DNA from: an uncultured Prevotellaceae bacterium
Lineage (GTDB): Bacteria; Bacteroidota; Bacteroidia; Bacteroidales; Bacteroidaceae
Reading direction: 5' to 3'
Assembly: GCA_902788605.1 (NCBI GenBank)
Contig: CADAKX010000006.1
Location: 1-64,000 of the forward strand
DNA: 64,000 nucleotides
Program-made: the position numbers and the translations under genes
Part shown: positions 28,784-38,651 of the stretch, piece after piece
Position numbering within the stretch: the stretch's first letter is position 1
Layout of the letters: each line of letters starts with the position of its first letter
The notes under the pieces: model-generated
What the model saw: the letters and a program-made list of their open reading frames with translations, nothing else
Databases searched by the model: none
What the model was told of the DNA's origin: nothing

Positions 28784-31700
28784 ATGAGAAAACTATCGCT
28801 ATTGGTAGTGAGCGCGATGATGTCGATATCATTGCAGGCACAGGAAGATGTGACTCACTACATTCAGAATGCCGGGTTCGATCAGGACCTGACTTGGCAG
28901 TCTGACGGATCAAAGAAAGAAATTATCGACACGAAGACATTGAGTGAGCGTTCTATCGCAGGCATTGCTGCTGATAGCTCTGTTTATGCAACGGTCAATC
29001 CTTCTACACCTAAGCAGCGTTCCGATGGCCGCACATTAGATGCAACCAATGGTTTTATTGGTCGCATTCAGGGTTGGGAACTGGAAACGAACCAAGACTT
29101 CCCCAAGTGCGAGTGGGTGTATTTCGGCTCGCTGCCATATGCTCTTGGAACAACGGCAATCCCTGTGGCTGATGATGGCACAACCTATATCACCGTTCCA
29201 GAAAAACCTGCAGAGTTTACTGGTGCTGACAACCTGGGCTTTGCCTATATGCGTGCAGGCTGGGGTGGTCGTGCTATCTACAAGCAGACAGTTAAGTTGC
29301 CTTGCGCCAAGTATCGTTTGGAATACTGGGCTGTAAACCTGAATCCCAATGGTACCAATGGTAAGAACCTCTCAAAGGTTACCTGCCGTAAGGATACTTG
29401 GAACGACGAGACAGGTTTCTCTGATACCGAGTGGACCAAGCACTCAATCGAGTTTACACCTACAGCAGAGTTCAGCATGCAGTTTGGCTTCGAGTCGTCT
29501 GGTGGCTCGGGCAGCAATCCTTTCCTTTGTCTTGATGGTATCAAGCTTTATAAGATTGGTGAGGCCGACCGTGTAGAGTTGCTTTCTTCAGACATCAATG
29601 ACCTGGCAGAAGAGTGCGCAAATTTAGCAAGCACAGCTACTGGTGCTGGCTATGATGGCTTGGCAAGCTATCTGACCGACTACGCAATGGAGATGGAAGA
29701 CTTCATTACTGATGATGCCGACGAGATGGAGGCTGCTCTGAAGGTGCTTAATGCTCGCATGGTAGAGATTCGTGCCGCCATTGACGAGATGACGAAGATT
29801 GACGCTATTCTTGCCAAGATGGACAACCTGCTGAAGACTACCAACTTTGCTGGTAAGGACGCCTTTGATGCTGCCTATCAGAAGGTTCTGGGCTACAAGC
29901 AGAATGAACCAGAAGAGGGTGCAGATGTTGTGGCTCTGATTCTGGGAGCTGTCGAGGAAGCCAATGCTGCTATCGTTGCCTATTATCTGTCTCAGGATGC
30001 TTCGGAGGCTAATCCTGCCGACTACACCATTTTTATTCAGCATCCTTGGTTTATCAATGAGGAGGCCGAACCTAAATTGGTGGATGACATTTGGGAGTTC
30101 CCCTTGCAGTATGATTCCGAGACTGGTGAGGACCGCTATGTAGAAGGTAGTGCTTCAAGCCCCGATTTGAATGCAGGTGGCTGGGTTAATAATGGTATTA
30201 CCGATGGTGACCATCGTTTGAACTGGCAGCGCGGTCGCAGCTGCTGGAACGCATGGGCCAATAACTTTACAGGTGTTGTTTCTGTTGGTCAGACGATTAC
30301 CGACCTGCCTAATGGTTACTATACCGTATCTGCCGATCTTATCACTCAGACCGGTTGCTTGACAGACCAGCATGTTTATGCTCAGAGCACAACTGGCAAG
30401 AAGATTTCTTCTGCTACGCTGACCTCTGAAGGTTGGGATTATAACGAGTGGGAAACCGTGAAAATGACTACAGAGGATAAGGTTATTGTGGTTGACGGTA
30501 AGCTGACCATCGGTGCTGAGGGTACAGGTTCTGGAGAAGGCGCTGCAGGATGGTTCTGCGCTACCAACTTCAAACTCTACTATTTGGGCGCTGCCAGTGA
30601 TGATGATCTTCAGGCTGCTGTGAAGGTTGCTTATGATGAGAAGATTGGCGAAGCAACAGAACTTGCTCAGTCAATGCATTTCGCAGCTGACAAGAAGGCT
30701 TTGAACGACTCAATTGAAAAGTGCGTTATTAATGGTCCGATGAGTGTTGAGTTCATGCTTGCATGCATTGACAGACTGAACACCGCCCTGAGCACAGCTA
30801 AGACCAGTGAGGATAAGTATGTAGAATACTTCCCCACTCAGGAGATGCTCGACGAAAATCCTGACCTGGAGAGCAGCAAGACGATGATTTGGGTGAACAC
30901 TCTGCTGAATGGCGGAGAGGTTGAGGGTCATGAGGCCTTTGGCGTTTCAGCTCCTATTGCTCGTTTCGCTTATGACTACGTGATGAATTGGATTGCTTCT
31001 GACGAGGCAACATATACAGAGATGGATGCAACCGTTGATTTGTTGAAGAACTATGTAAATACCTACGCTCCTGCTTTCCGCAATGCTGACGTTGTGGCAG
31101 CTGCTTCAAAGGAGACAGGCAAGCAGATTCTTCTGAACCTCATGACAAACCAACTGAGCATCCTGACAAGTGGCATGCAGACAAAAGCTGTGGTTGATGC
31201 TTTGGTTCTGGAACTGAATCAGGTGGTGGCCGACGTTAACAAACAGAACATCTATGAAGATACTTCTGCTGACGACTATACTGCTTTCATCACTAATCCT
31301 AATGCCGAAGCACTGAATGGCTGGGACATTATTCTGGGTAATGGTGATGGTAATGGACAGAAGAGCGGACAGTGGTACGATGGTTCTTCTACTCGCTACT
31401 TCGATTCATATCACTCTCAGGATGTGACTGACGAAGCTACTGGTGAGACTACCCATATTGGTCTGATTGGCTTCAAGGCCTCTCAGTTGGTGAAAGACCT
31501 GCCTAATGGTACATATAAAGTAGGTGTATATACTCGTACTCCTGCCGAGGGTGCCTATATCTTCGCAGGCGTTGCTGATACAACCTTCGTTGAGATTCCT
31601 TTGAACTACTATGTCGATGAGGAATCTGGTGAGGAGGCTATTGCCAGCGATAAGTTCGGCCCGATGTGGGAAGAGGCAAAAGAAGCTTTTGAATCAGGCG

Positions 31701-32077
31701 ACTACACCGACCTGCAGTATAATATCTATAATGCTAATGGTGGTCAGGGCCGCGGCTGGAAGCATCAGGTAATCGATAACATTGTAGTGACCAACCACGA
31801 GATGTTTATTGGTACAATGTGTGGCACTGCAGCCAGCAATACAGCTAAGGTGTTTGCAGGTAATTGGTATTCAGTTGGTGGCTGGACGCTGACACTCGTT
31901 CAGAATGGTGATAATGCCGGATGGGCAGGCCCAGTTGCAGGTATCAATACCCTTGAGGGACAGAAGACCGTTGCCGATGGCATCTATACAATCACTGGTA
32001 TGAAGACAACCAAGCTGCAGCGTGGTATGAATATCGTGGTACGCAATGGCAAGGCTCAGAAGATTCTTGTGAAATAA
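28784..32077 (+). CDS. Large secreted multidomain protein with Por/T9SS-like C-terminal tail
   Basis: A 1097-aa exported protein with signal peptide MRKLSLLVVSAMMSISLQAQ. Three jelly-roll-like segments (about residues 25-260, 415-600 and 840-1030) resemble carbohydrate-binding modules, with blocks such as GRAIYKQTVKLPCAKYRLEYW and SQLVKDLPNGTYKVGVYTRTP. Helical FIVAR-like linkers separate them. The last about 45 residues (GIYTITGMKTTKLQRGMNIVVRNGKAQKILVK) have the form of the C-terminal sorting tail common in Bacteroidota secreted proteins. No catalytic domain is recognised. It precedes the SusC/D locus and may be a surface glycan-binding or adhesin-like component; that role is inference. Confidence 0.72.
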   Translation: MRKLSLLVVSAMMSISLQAQEDVTHYIQNAGFDQDLTWQSDGSKKEIIDTKTLSERSIAGIAADSSVYATVNPSTPKQRSDGRTLDATNGFIGRIQGWELETNQDFPKCEWVYFGSLPYALGTTAIPVADDGTTYITVPEKPAEFTGADNLGFAYMRAGWGGRAIYKQTVKLPCAKYRLEYWAVNLNPNGTNGKNLSKVTCRKDTWNDETGFSDTEWTKHSIEFTPTAEFSMQFGFESSGGSGSNPFLCLDGIKLYKIGEADRVELLSSDINDLAEECANLASTATGAGYDGLASYLTDYAMEMEDFITDDADEMEAALKVLNARMVEIRAAIDEMTKIDAILAKMDNLLKTTNFAGKDAFDAAYQKVLGYKQNEPEEGADVVALILGAVEEANAAIVAYYLSQDASEANPADYTIFIQHPWFINEEAEPKLVDDIWEFPLQYDSETGEDRYVEGSASSPDLNAGGWVNNGITDGDHRLNWQRGRSCWNAWANNFTGVVSVGQTITDLPNGYYTVSADLITQTGCLTDQHVYAQSTTGKKISSATLTSEGWDYNEWETVKMTTEDKVIVVDGKLTIGAEGTGSGEGAAGWFCATNFKLYYLGAASDDDLQAAVKVAYDEKIGEATELAQSMHFAADKKALNDSIEKCVINGPMSVEFMLACIDRLNTALSTAKTSEDKYVEYFPTQEMLDENPDLESSKTMIWVNTLLNGGEVEGHEAFGVSAPIARFAYDYVMNWIASDEATYTEMDATVDLLKNYVNTYAPAFRNADVVAAASKETGKQILLNLMTNQLSILTSGMQTKAVVDALVLELNQVVADVNKQNIYEDTSADDYTAFITNPNAEALNGWDIILGNGDGNGQKSGQWYDGSSTRYFDSYHSQDVTDEATGETTHIGLIGFKASQLVKDLPNGTYKVGVYTRTPAEGAYIFAGVADTTFVEIPLNYYVDEESGEEAIASDKFGPMWEEAKEAFESGDYTDLQYNIYNANGGQGRGWKHQVIDNIVVTNHEMFIGTMCGTAASNTAKVFAGNWYSVGGWTLTLVQNGDNAGWAGPVAGINTLEGQKTVADGIYTITGMKTTKLQRGMNIVVRNGKAQKILVK

Positions 32078-32086
32078 TAACATTAT

Positions 32087-32122
32087 AGCCCTGTGCTCTC
32101 CAGCAGAGAGCGCAGGGCTTTC
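32087..32122 (+). terminator. Strong hairpin after the 1097-aa protein gene
   Basis: AGCCCTG-T-GCTCTC (32087-32100) pairs with GAGAGC-G-CAGGGCT (32106-32119). Only three T residues follow, so termination may be partial and allow readthrough into the downstream locus. Confidence 0.65.
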
Positions 32123-32154
32123 AAACAAAACATTCCAAAAACGGAGACAAACCT

Positions 32155-32230
32155 GGCAGTCCGGAAGGACGGCCCACCAAAAGAGAAAACAATGAGAGTA
32201 CACCTTATTAATATAAACGCGCACGCGTGA
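32155..32230 (+). promoter_or_regulatory. Structured leader with 12-codon reading frame upstream of the SusC/D locus
   Basis: GGC-A-GTCC (32155-32162) pairs with GGAC-G-GCC (32167-32174) around the tetraloop GGAA. An ATG at 32192 then opens a 12-residue frame (MRVHLININAHA, stop 32228-32230), preceded by the A-rich context usual for Bacteroidota starts. No TAnnTTTG promoter is visible between the 32087 hairpin and the FAS1 gene at 32302. This leader therefore seems to belong to a transcript that begins upstream, or to one from an unrecognised promoter. A leader-peptide role is inference. Confidence 0.35.
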
Positions 32231-32301
32231 GAGTTGTGCTCCACAATATATAGAATTCAAACCGACAACAGTATATAAAACAATTAATAACTTAAAAATG
32301 T

Positions 32302-35211
32302 ATGAATAACCGCGTTACTGATTTGGCGAAGAAGATGTGTATAGCATTTTCTGTTGCCATGATTTGTGGGGGATTCACGGCATGTACTGATGACTACGAC
32401 CTTGACGATGAAGGCAATTACCCTTCATGGTTGGGAGGTAGTATCTATGAAGCCCTGGAGAATCCAGAATCCCTGCAAAAGTCTGACAAGGTCGTCTTGA
32501 CAGGTACTTTTAAAAACTACCTGCGCTTGATTGATGATCTGGGCTATGCCGAGACCTTGTCTAAGACAGGTTCAAAAACTGTGTTCGTGGCCAACGATGA
32601 GGCTTTCGAGCGTTTCTATGCCAACAACCCATGGGGTGTTAAGTCGTATGACGACCTGACCGTTTCCATGAAGAAGCAGTTGCTTTATGCTTCTATGCTG
32701 GACAATGCCCTGCTGGTTGAGATGCTGTCGAACATCTCGGGTACCTCTACTGAGCCCATCGTGCAAGGTATGGCTCTGAAGCACATCACCAGTGCTAATG
32801 TCATTGACACCATTACCCACATGAAGAACGAGGCCGACATGCCTCTTAACAATGACTATTGGAAGAAGTACTACACCAAGGGTATCCATCTGGTAATGGA
32901 CAATACCCGTCCGATGATGGTACACTTCACCGAAGAGCAGATGACCACCAACGGTATCACCACCCGTGGCACCGACAGTGACTTCGAGGTTGTAACTGGT
33001 ACAGCTTACAATCCTGATGAGCATTCTGCTTATATCTATCGTAACAAGATTGTCAGTGCCGATATTACCTGTAAGAACGGTTATATCCACCAGATGACAG
33101 ATGTGCTCGTTCCGCCGGGCAATATGGCTCAGGTGATTCGCAACAATAGCGAGTCTTCTCTTTTCAGCCGCATGCTCGACCGTTTCAGTGCACCTTACTA
33201 TGATGCTGGAACGACGAACAACTATAACGACTATGCTCAGACCAATGGTCTGCCACTCATTGACAGTATCTTCCAGATGCGTTATATCAGTGGCTATTCT
33301 CAGGGTAGCTCCTTGATGAAAGATCCTGATGGCGTGACAGCAGAGTATGGTTTGTCCTACGATCCAGGATGGAACAATTATGATAATGGCACGGGCGAGA
33401 ACGCTCTCTGTGATGTGGCTGCTATGTTTGTTCCTACCGACTCGGCTTTGGCAGAGTTCTTCATTAATGGTGAAGGTAAGTTCCTGATGGAGGAGTTTGG
33501 TGTGAAGGAAGGTGGCGTTACAAAGAACGACCTTGCTCACTTGAAGCAGAATATCGACTCTATTCCCTTGCAGAACGTTCAGCAGTTGGTTGATAACTTG
33601 ATGAAGAACTCTTTCGTTGGTACAGTTCCCTCGAAGTTCGGTCAGGTGATGGATGAGGCCAACGACCCCATGGGTATTTCGTTGGAAGTGCTCGATCGCA
33701 AGAACAGTCAGTATAATGTGAAGATTGCCAACAATGGCGTTATCTATATGCTGAACAAGATGTTTGCTCCTCCTTCGCTTGTGGCTGTGTCAGCTCCTGT
33801 TACCCTGAAGAGCAACATGCGTATTATGAATGTGGCCGTAAACGATGGTAAGAAGTCAAAGCCTCTGGATTTGAACTTGAACTACTATGCTTACCTGCTT
33901 GCCATGAGTGCTAACTACGCATTCTTTATCCCCACTGACGATGCCTTCGAACGCTACTATGTCGATCCCTCGTCACTGGCCGATGATGAGCCTCGTGCTC
34001 TGAAGTTCTACTATCAGAACAAGACTCCGTTTGTTTATTGCTCTGCTTGGAAGTGCCTGAAGAATTCTGAGGGCCAGTGGGAGATTGGCGACTCTATCGG
34101 TCGTGTAAATGCCAGTGCCTTCAAGTCTCAGTTCCAGGATATCCTGAACTACCACACTATCGTGTTGGCTGAGGGAGAGTCTCTGGGTTCAAATGGTAAC
34201 AAGTATTACAAGACCAAGCATGGTGGAGAAATCTTGTTCGAGAACGGCGTCGTGAAGAGTGGTGCACAGATTGAGGGCAGTGTTCCTGTATCTACTGTAA
34301 CTCAGGTCTATAACCAGAAGAATGGTAAGGCTTATGCTATTGACCATGTCATCCAGGCTCCTCAGCGTTCGGTATTGGCTGTCTTGCAGGAGGATTCTGC
34401 TACGACAAACCGCTTCTCTAAGTTCTTGGCTCTGTGCACAGACACTGAGATGGACGAACTGATGATGTTTGCCAGCGATCGTCTGGCAGAGAAGAATGAT
34501 GTAACCAAGAAGTTCCGTTATGAGGCCTATCACGCATTTGCTAACAAGAATGGTCTGACCGATAATGTGAACTATTTCAACTCATTCAACTATACGGTAT
34601 ATGCTCCCGATGATGCTGCTATGACGAAAGCTATCGCTCAGGGCTTGCCCACATGGGACGATATTAGAGCTATCTATGAGCCAGTGAAGGATCAGTATGA
34701 GTCAGAGAAGGCCGCTAAGGCTATCAGTCCTGAAATCCAGGCATTGCGCGATAAGGCATTGGCAATGGTGGAGACCATCAATGACTTCGTGCGTTACCAC
34801 TTCCAGGATAACTCTGTCTACGCAGACAATGTGATTGAGGCTGGCGTTCATGCAACGGCTTGTACAGATACACTGGGTATTCGTCAGAGACTGACTGTTG
34901 GCGGCAGTAATGGTCGTTTGACTGTGACCGACAGATCGGGTCAGACCGTTACTGTTGATGCCACCAGTACTACTAACTTGGTGAATGTGATGACCCGCGA
35001 CTATGAACTGAATAAGAAGTCGCACGTTATTAATAACTCTTCGTTTGCTGTGGTTCATCAGATCAGCACACCGCTCTATCCTTATGCTGACGCTTCACGT
35101 CGTTATGACAGTCGTTGGACAGGCGCAGAATCACGTGCTAAGCTGGCTGCATATCGCAAGCTGTTTGAGAGTCGTTACTACAACCGTTATGATGGGACTT
35201 TAAAATATTAA
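32302..35211 (+). CDS. FAS1 (fasciclin) repeat lipoprotein
   Basis: A 969-aa lipoprotein. The signal segment ends in a lipobox (GGFTAC), and acidic residues after the Cys (TDDYDLDDEG) fit surface export in Bacteroidota. Several FAS1-like domains follow, each with the pattern of a helical start, 'TVFVANDEAFERF' and later 'YAI/IHVID'-like strands. Clear starts are near residues 60, 370, 530 and 740. FAS1 domains mediate adhesion or ligand binding. It opens the locus just before a SusC gene, 13 nt downstream, and may be an accessory surface binding protein for that transporter. Confidence 0.82.
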   Translation: MNNRVTDLAKKMCIAFSVAMICGGFTACTDDYDLDDEGNYPSWLGGSIYEALENPESLQKSDKVVLTGTFKNYLRLIDDLGYAETLSKTGSKTVFVANDEAFERFYANNPWGVKSYDDLTVSMKKQLLYASMLDNALLVEMLSNISGTSTEPIVQGMALKHITSANVIDTITHMKNEADMPLNNDYWKKYYTKGIHLVMDNTRPMMVHFTEEQMTTNGITTRGTDSDFEVVTGTAYNPDEHSAYIYRNKIVSADITCKNGYIHQMTDVLVPPGNMAQVIRNNSESSLFSRMLDRFSAPYYDAGTTNNYNDYAQTNGLPLIDSIFQMRYISGYSQGSSLMKDPDGVTAEYGLSYDPGWNNYDNGTGENALCDVAAMFVPTDSALAEFFINGEGKFLMEEFGVKEGGVTKNDLAHLKQNIDSIPLQNVQQLVDNLMKNSFVGTVPSKFGQVMDEANDPMGISLEVLDRKNSQYNVKIANNGVIYMLNKMFAPPSLVAVSAPVTLKSNMRIMNVAVNDGKKSKPLDLNLNYYAYLLAMSANYAFFIPTDDAFERYYVDPSSLADDEPRALKFYYQNKTPFVYCSAWKCLKNSEGQWEIGDSIGRVNASAFKSQFQDILNYHTIVLAEGESLGSNGNKYYKTKHGGEILFENGVVKSGAQIEGSVPVSTVTQVYNQKNGKAYAIDHVIQAPQRSVLAVLQEDSATTNRFSKFLALCTDTEMDELMMFASDRLAEKNDVTKKFRYEAYHAFANKNGLTDNVNYFNSFNYTVYAPDDAAMTKAIAQGLPTWDDIRAIYEPVKDQYESEKAAKAISPEIQALRDKALAMVETINDFVRYHFQDNSVYADNVIEAGVHATACTDTLGIRQRLTVGGSNGRLTVTDRSGQTVTVDATSTTNLVNVMTRDYELNKKSHVINNSSFAVVHQISTPLYPYADASRRYDSRWTGAESRAKLAAYRKLFESRYYNRYDGTLKY

Positions 35212-35224
35212 AAACCGAAGACTT

Positions 35225-38200
35225 ATGAGACTAAGAAATATTTTAATACTTGCATTTTTTAATATTTTCTTGTTCACATTAGGTGCACAAGCACAGCAGG
35301 TGCGTATCTCGGGTACTGTGAATGATGACATGGGACCCGTCATGATGTGTAACGTATCGGAAATCGACAATAACAACCGTATCGTGTCGAACACTCAGAC
35401 CGATTTCAACGGTAACTTCTCGATGACCGTAAAAAATGCAAAGAACAAGTTGCAGATTTCGTATGTGGGCTATCAGAAGCAGATTCTGGCCATTGGCACA
35501 CGTACAAAGTTTAATGTAACCTTGAAGGATGTTACCCGTATTAAGGAGGTAACCATTACTTCAAAGAGAAAGTTTAATCAGGGTGGCTTGGCCATTCCTG
35601 AGAAGGAGGTGTCAGTGGCAGCCCAGACCTTTAACATGAGCGAGGTTGAAGGCTTGGCATTTACCTCTGCCGATGAGGCCTTGCAGGGACAGATTGCTGG
35701 TCTGGATATTATCTCAAACTCTGGTAACCTGGGTTCTGGTACTACCATGCGTCTTCGTGGTGTTACCTCTATCAATGGTAACTCTAACCCTTTGATTGTG
35801 GTTGATGATAATATCTTCGATAACCCTGACGAGAACTTCGACTTCCAGAATGCTAACGAGGAAACCTATGCTTCGCTGCTGTCAGTGAACCCTTCAGATA
35901 TCGAGGATATCCAGGTGTTGAAGGATGCTGCCGCAACAGCCATCTGGGGTTCACGTGGTGCCAACGGTGTTATCTCTATCCGCACTAAGCGTGGTGCTCG
36001 TGGTGATGTAAAAGTGGACTACTCTCTCCGTGTGCAGGCCAGCTGGCAGCCTAAGGGTTACAACCTGCTGAATGGTGATGACTACACCATGATGATGAAG
36101 GAGATGTATTATAACCCCACTCAGAGTGCAAATGCTACCACCAATATCAATGAGATTAACTACAACCGTTCGTGGGCTGAGTTTGAGAATTGGAACAACA
36201 ATACCGACTGGGTTGACGAGGTAACACAGACAGCTTGGAGCCAGTATCACTATGTGACCATCTCTGGTGGTGGTGAGAAGGCAAACTTCCGCGTATCAGC
36301 TGGTTATGACCACCAGAACGGTACAATTATCAAGCAGAGTCTTGACCGCTTTACCACAAAGCTGGCTCTTGACTATTTTGTGAGTGACCGTATAAAGTTC
36401 AGCACAACCTTCCCGCTGACCTATACCTCTAATAATCGTAACTATGACGATAACATCCTGGGACGTGCTCAGCAAATGGCTCCTAATATGAGTGTTTATC
36501 GTCAGAATGCGGATGGTTCCGATACCGATGAGTATTATGCTATGTTACCTCTGGGTGCAAGTGATGCTGCAGGTTCTTCTGTTGCAGGTACTGCTTCCAG
36601 CCAGTTGAAGAATGTACGTGACTTGGGTAACCCTGTTGCCATTGCTAACCTGGCTTGGCGTAAGGAGAAGACCTATCGTATCTCTCCTGAGTTTAAGCTC
36701 GACTATGAGTTGATGGGTAAGGACGATGAGCACACGCGTCTGAAGTATACTGGTCTGGTATATCTGGACATCTTCTCAAAGAGTGAACCCAAGTACTGGC
36801 CTGGTTCTTTGGAAACCAAGGGCTGGACCGATGGTAACTATAACCGTAATCAGGTATATGATTATAACTCTCAGGCAGTGACCACCCGTCACACCCTGAC
36901 CTTCACTCCCCATTTCCAGAATGAGGATTTCTATGCCACCATGCTGGGACGTTGGGAGATGACTATTGGTAACGATAATAACCAGACGGTGGTGAATAGA
37001 AACACCCCCAATGGTATTACTTCTCCAACTGTTGATGTGAATATTGAGAGCATGAGTTCTGGCAATGGTCAGTGGCGCTCAATGTCTATGATTTATACTG
37101 GTCACTTGTCTTATAAAGAAAAGTATGTCATTGACTTCTCACTTCGTGCCGATGGTACAACCCGTTTTGGCGATGACAAGAAGTGGGGTTGGTTCCCTGG
37201 ACTCTCTGCTCGTTGGAATATTGGTGACGAGAAATTCATGAAGTGGTCAAAGAGCTGGCTCAGTATGTTGTCATTCCGTCCATCTTGGGGTATCGTGGGT
37301 CGCCCGCCCGGATCAGAGTATGTACAGTATGCTAAATACAATACCTCTGGCGTCTATGGTTCTGTTGGCGACACACACAGTGTAACCTATTTGGAGGGCC
37401 TGCAGCTGAACAACCTGAAGTGGGAGCGTACCACGCAGTATAACCTCGGTGGAAACTTCGGCTTCCTAAATGATCGCATCACTGGTGACTTCAACTATTA
37501 TTTCAAGCGCACCAAGGATTTGTTGATGAGTGGCGTTCGTATTCCTTCTTCATCAGGTTTCTCAAGTCTGGCATGGGCTAACGTAGGTGAGATGACCAAT
37601 AAGGGTTGGGAGTTGAATATCTCTGCCAACCAGTTCCTCAAATTTGGTAAGTTCTCTCTGTCTGCCAACTTCAATATCTCACAGAACTTCAACGAGATTG
37701 TGGATATGGACGAGAGCGTGCTGGAGAGTATTAACACTGAATGGGACTCAAGTAAGCGTGGCCAGTTCATGAACCGTATCCAGAAGGGTAATCCTCTGGG
37801 ATCTATCTATGGTCTGCGCTATCAAGGCGTTTATCAGTACACCTATGAGTACCTGACAAACATGAAGACCAGCAATGGTTGGACTGCAGAGGAATTCCGT
37901 GACTATATTGATAATGTGTTCTTGGCATCTGGCAAGACTGCTCCTATCGCTATCGATAGTGAAGGTCATGTGATGATGGATTCCAAGGGCAATCCCATCC
38001 GTCAGGTCTATAACTTCAGTGATGGTACATCGACCTATAAGTTCCAGGGTGGTGATGCTATCTATGAGGATGTCAACCATGATGGTCAGATTAACTCTCT
38101 TGATATTGTATATCTTGGTAACTCTAACCCTCATTTCAACGGTGGTTTTGGCTTCAATATCCAGTATGATAACTGGACACTGAAGACCAGCTTCAACTAT

Positions 38201-38617
38201 CGCGAGGGATGTAAGGTAGTGAATAATGCAAAGATGAATCTGGAGCAGATGTTCAACGCTAACAACCAGAGCTCTGCTGTGAACTGGCGCTGGCGTAAGA
38301 ATGGTGATGTTACCGTTATTCCGCGTGCTATGTACAACACAGGTTATAACTTCCTGGGTAGCGATCGCTATGTGGAGGATGCCTCTTTCGTTCGTATGAG
38401 CTATATCCAGTTGTCTTATAACTTCAAGCAGAAGACACTGAAGGCTCTTGGCTTGCGTCGTCTTAATCTGAGCCTCTCTGGTCAGAACCTGCTGTGCTGG
38501 AGTAAGTATAGTGGTACTGATCCTGAGCACTCACCTGGCTCTTGGGGCATTGCCTACGATAACTCGCAGACGCCAAGGAGTAAGTCGGTGACTCTGAATA
38601 TCCAAGTAGGATTCTAA
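35225..38617 (+). CDS. SusC/RagA-family TonB-dependent transporter (first copy)
   Basis: A 1130-aa outer-membrane transporter. After a signal peptide (MRLRNILILAFFNIFLFTLGAQAQ) comes a carboxypeptidase-D-regulatory-like domain (about residues 25-110). The plug follows (LQGQIAGLDIISNSGNLGSGTTMRLRG, IQVLKDAAATAIWGSRGANGVISIRTKRG), then the 22-strand barrel ending in aromatic VTLNIQVGF. The TonB plug signatures are intact. With the SusD-like lipoprotein it would form the outer-membrane import complex for an oligosaccharide. No STN signalling domain is present. Confidence 0.94.
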   Translation: MRLRNILILAFFNIFLFTLGAQAQQVRISGTVNDDMGPVMMCNVSEIDNNNRIVSNTQTDFNGNFSMTVKNAKNKLQISYVGYQKQILAIGTRTKFNVTLKDVTRIKEVTITSKRKFNQGGLAIPEKEVSVAAQTFNMSEVEGLAFTSADEALQGQIAGLDIISNSGNLGSGTTMRLRGVTSINGNSNPLIVVDDNIFDNPDENFDFQNANEETYASLLSVNPSDIEDIQVLKDAAATAIWGSRGANGVISIRTKRGARGDVKVDYSLRVQASWQPKGYNLLNGDDYTMMMKEMYYNPTQSANATTNINEINYNRSWAEFENWNNNTDWVDEVTQTAWSQYHYVTISGGGEKANFRVSAGYDHQNGTIIKQSLDRFTTKLALDYFVSDRIKFSTTFPLTYTSNNRNYDDNILGRAQQMAPNMSVYRQNADGSDTDEYYAMLPLGASDAAGSSVAGTASSQLKNVRDLGNPVAIANLAWRKEKTYRISPEFKLDYELMGKDDEHTRLKYTGLVYLDIFSKSEPKYWPGSLETKGWTDGNYNRNQVYDYNSQAVTTRHTLTFTPHFQNEDFYATMLGRWEMTIGNDNNQTVVNRNTPNGITSPTVDVNIESMSSGNGQWRSMSMIYTGHLSYKEKYVIDFSLRADGTTRFGDDKKWGWFPGLSARWNIGDEKFMKWSKSWLSMLSFRPSWGIVGRPPGSEYVQYAKYNTSGVYGSVGDTHSVTYLEGLQLNNLKWERTTQYNLGGNFGFLNDRITGDFNYYFKRTKDLLMSGVRIPSSSGFSSLAWANVGEMTNKGWELNISANQFLKFGKFSLSANFNISQNFNEIVDMDESVLESINTEWDSSKRGQFMNRIQKGNPLGSIYGLRYQGVYQYTYEYLTNMKTSNGWTAEEFRDYIDNVFLASGKTAPIAIDSEGHVMMDSKGNPIRQVYNFSDGTSTYKFQGGDAIYEDVNHDGQINSLDIVYLGNSNPHFNGGFGFNIQYDNWTLKTSFNYREGCKVVNNAKMNLEQMFNANNQSSAVNWRWRKNGDVTVIPRAMYNTGYNFLGSDRYVEDASFVRMSYIQLSYNFKQKTLKALGLRRLNLSLSGQNLLCWSKYSGTDPEHSPGSWGIAYDNSQTPRSKSVTLNIQVGF

Positions 38618-38651
38618 GACCTTGAACGTTGAATAAAGAAAATTGAACATT

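Noticed and set aside
28784-32077. Glycoside hydrolase activity for the 1097-aa secreted protein
   Set aside because: Only jelly-roll-like and helical segments are visible; no catalytic motif of a known glycosidase family could be identified.
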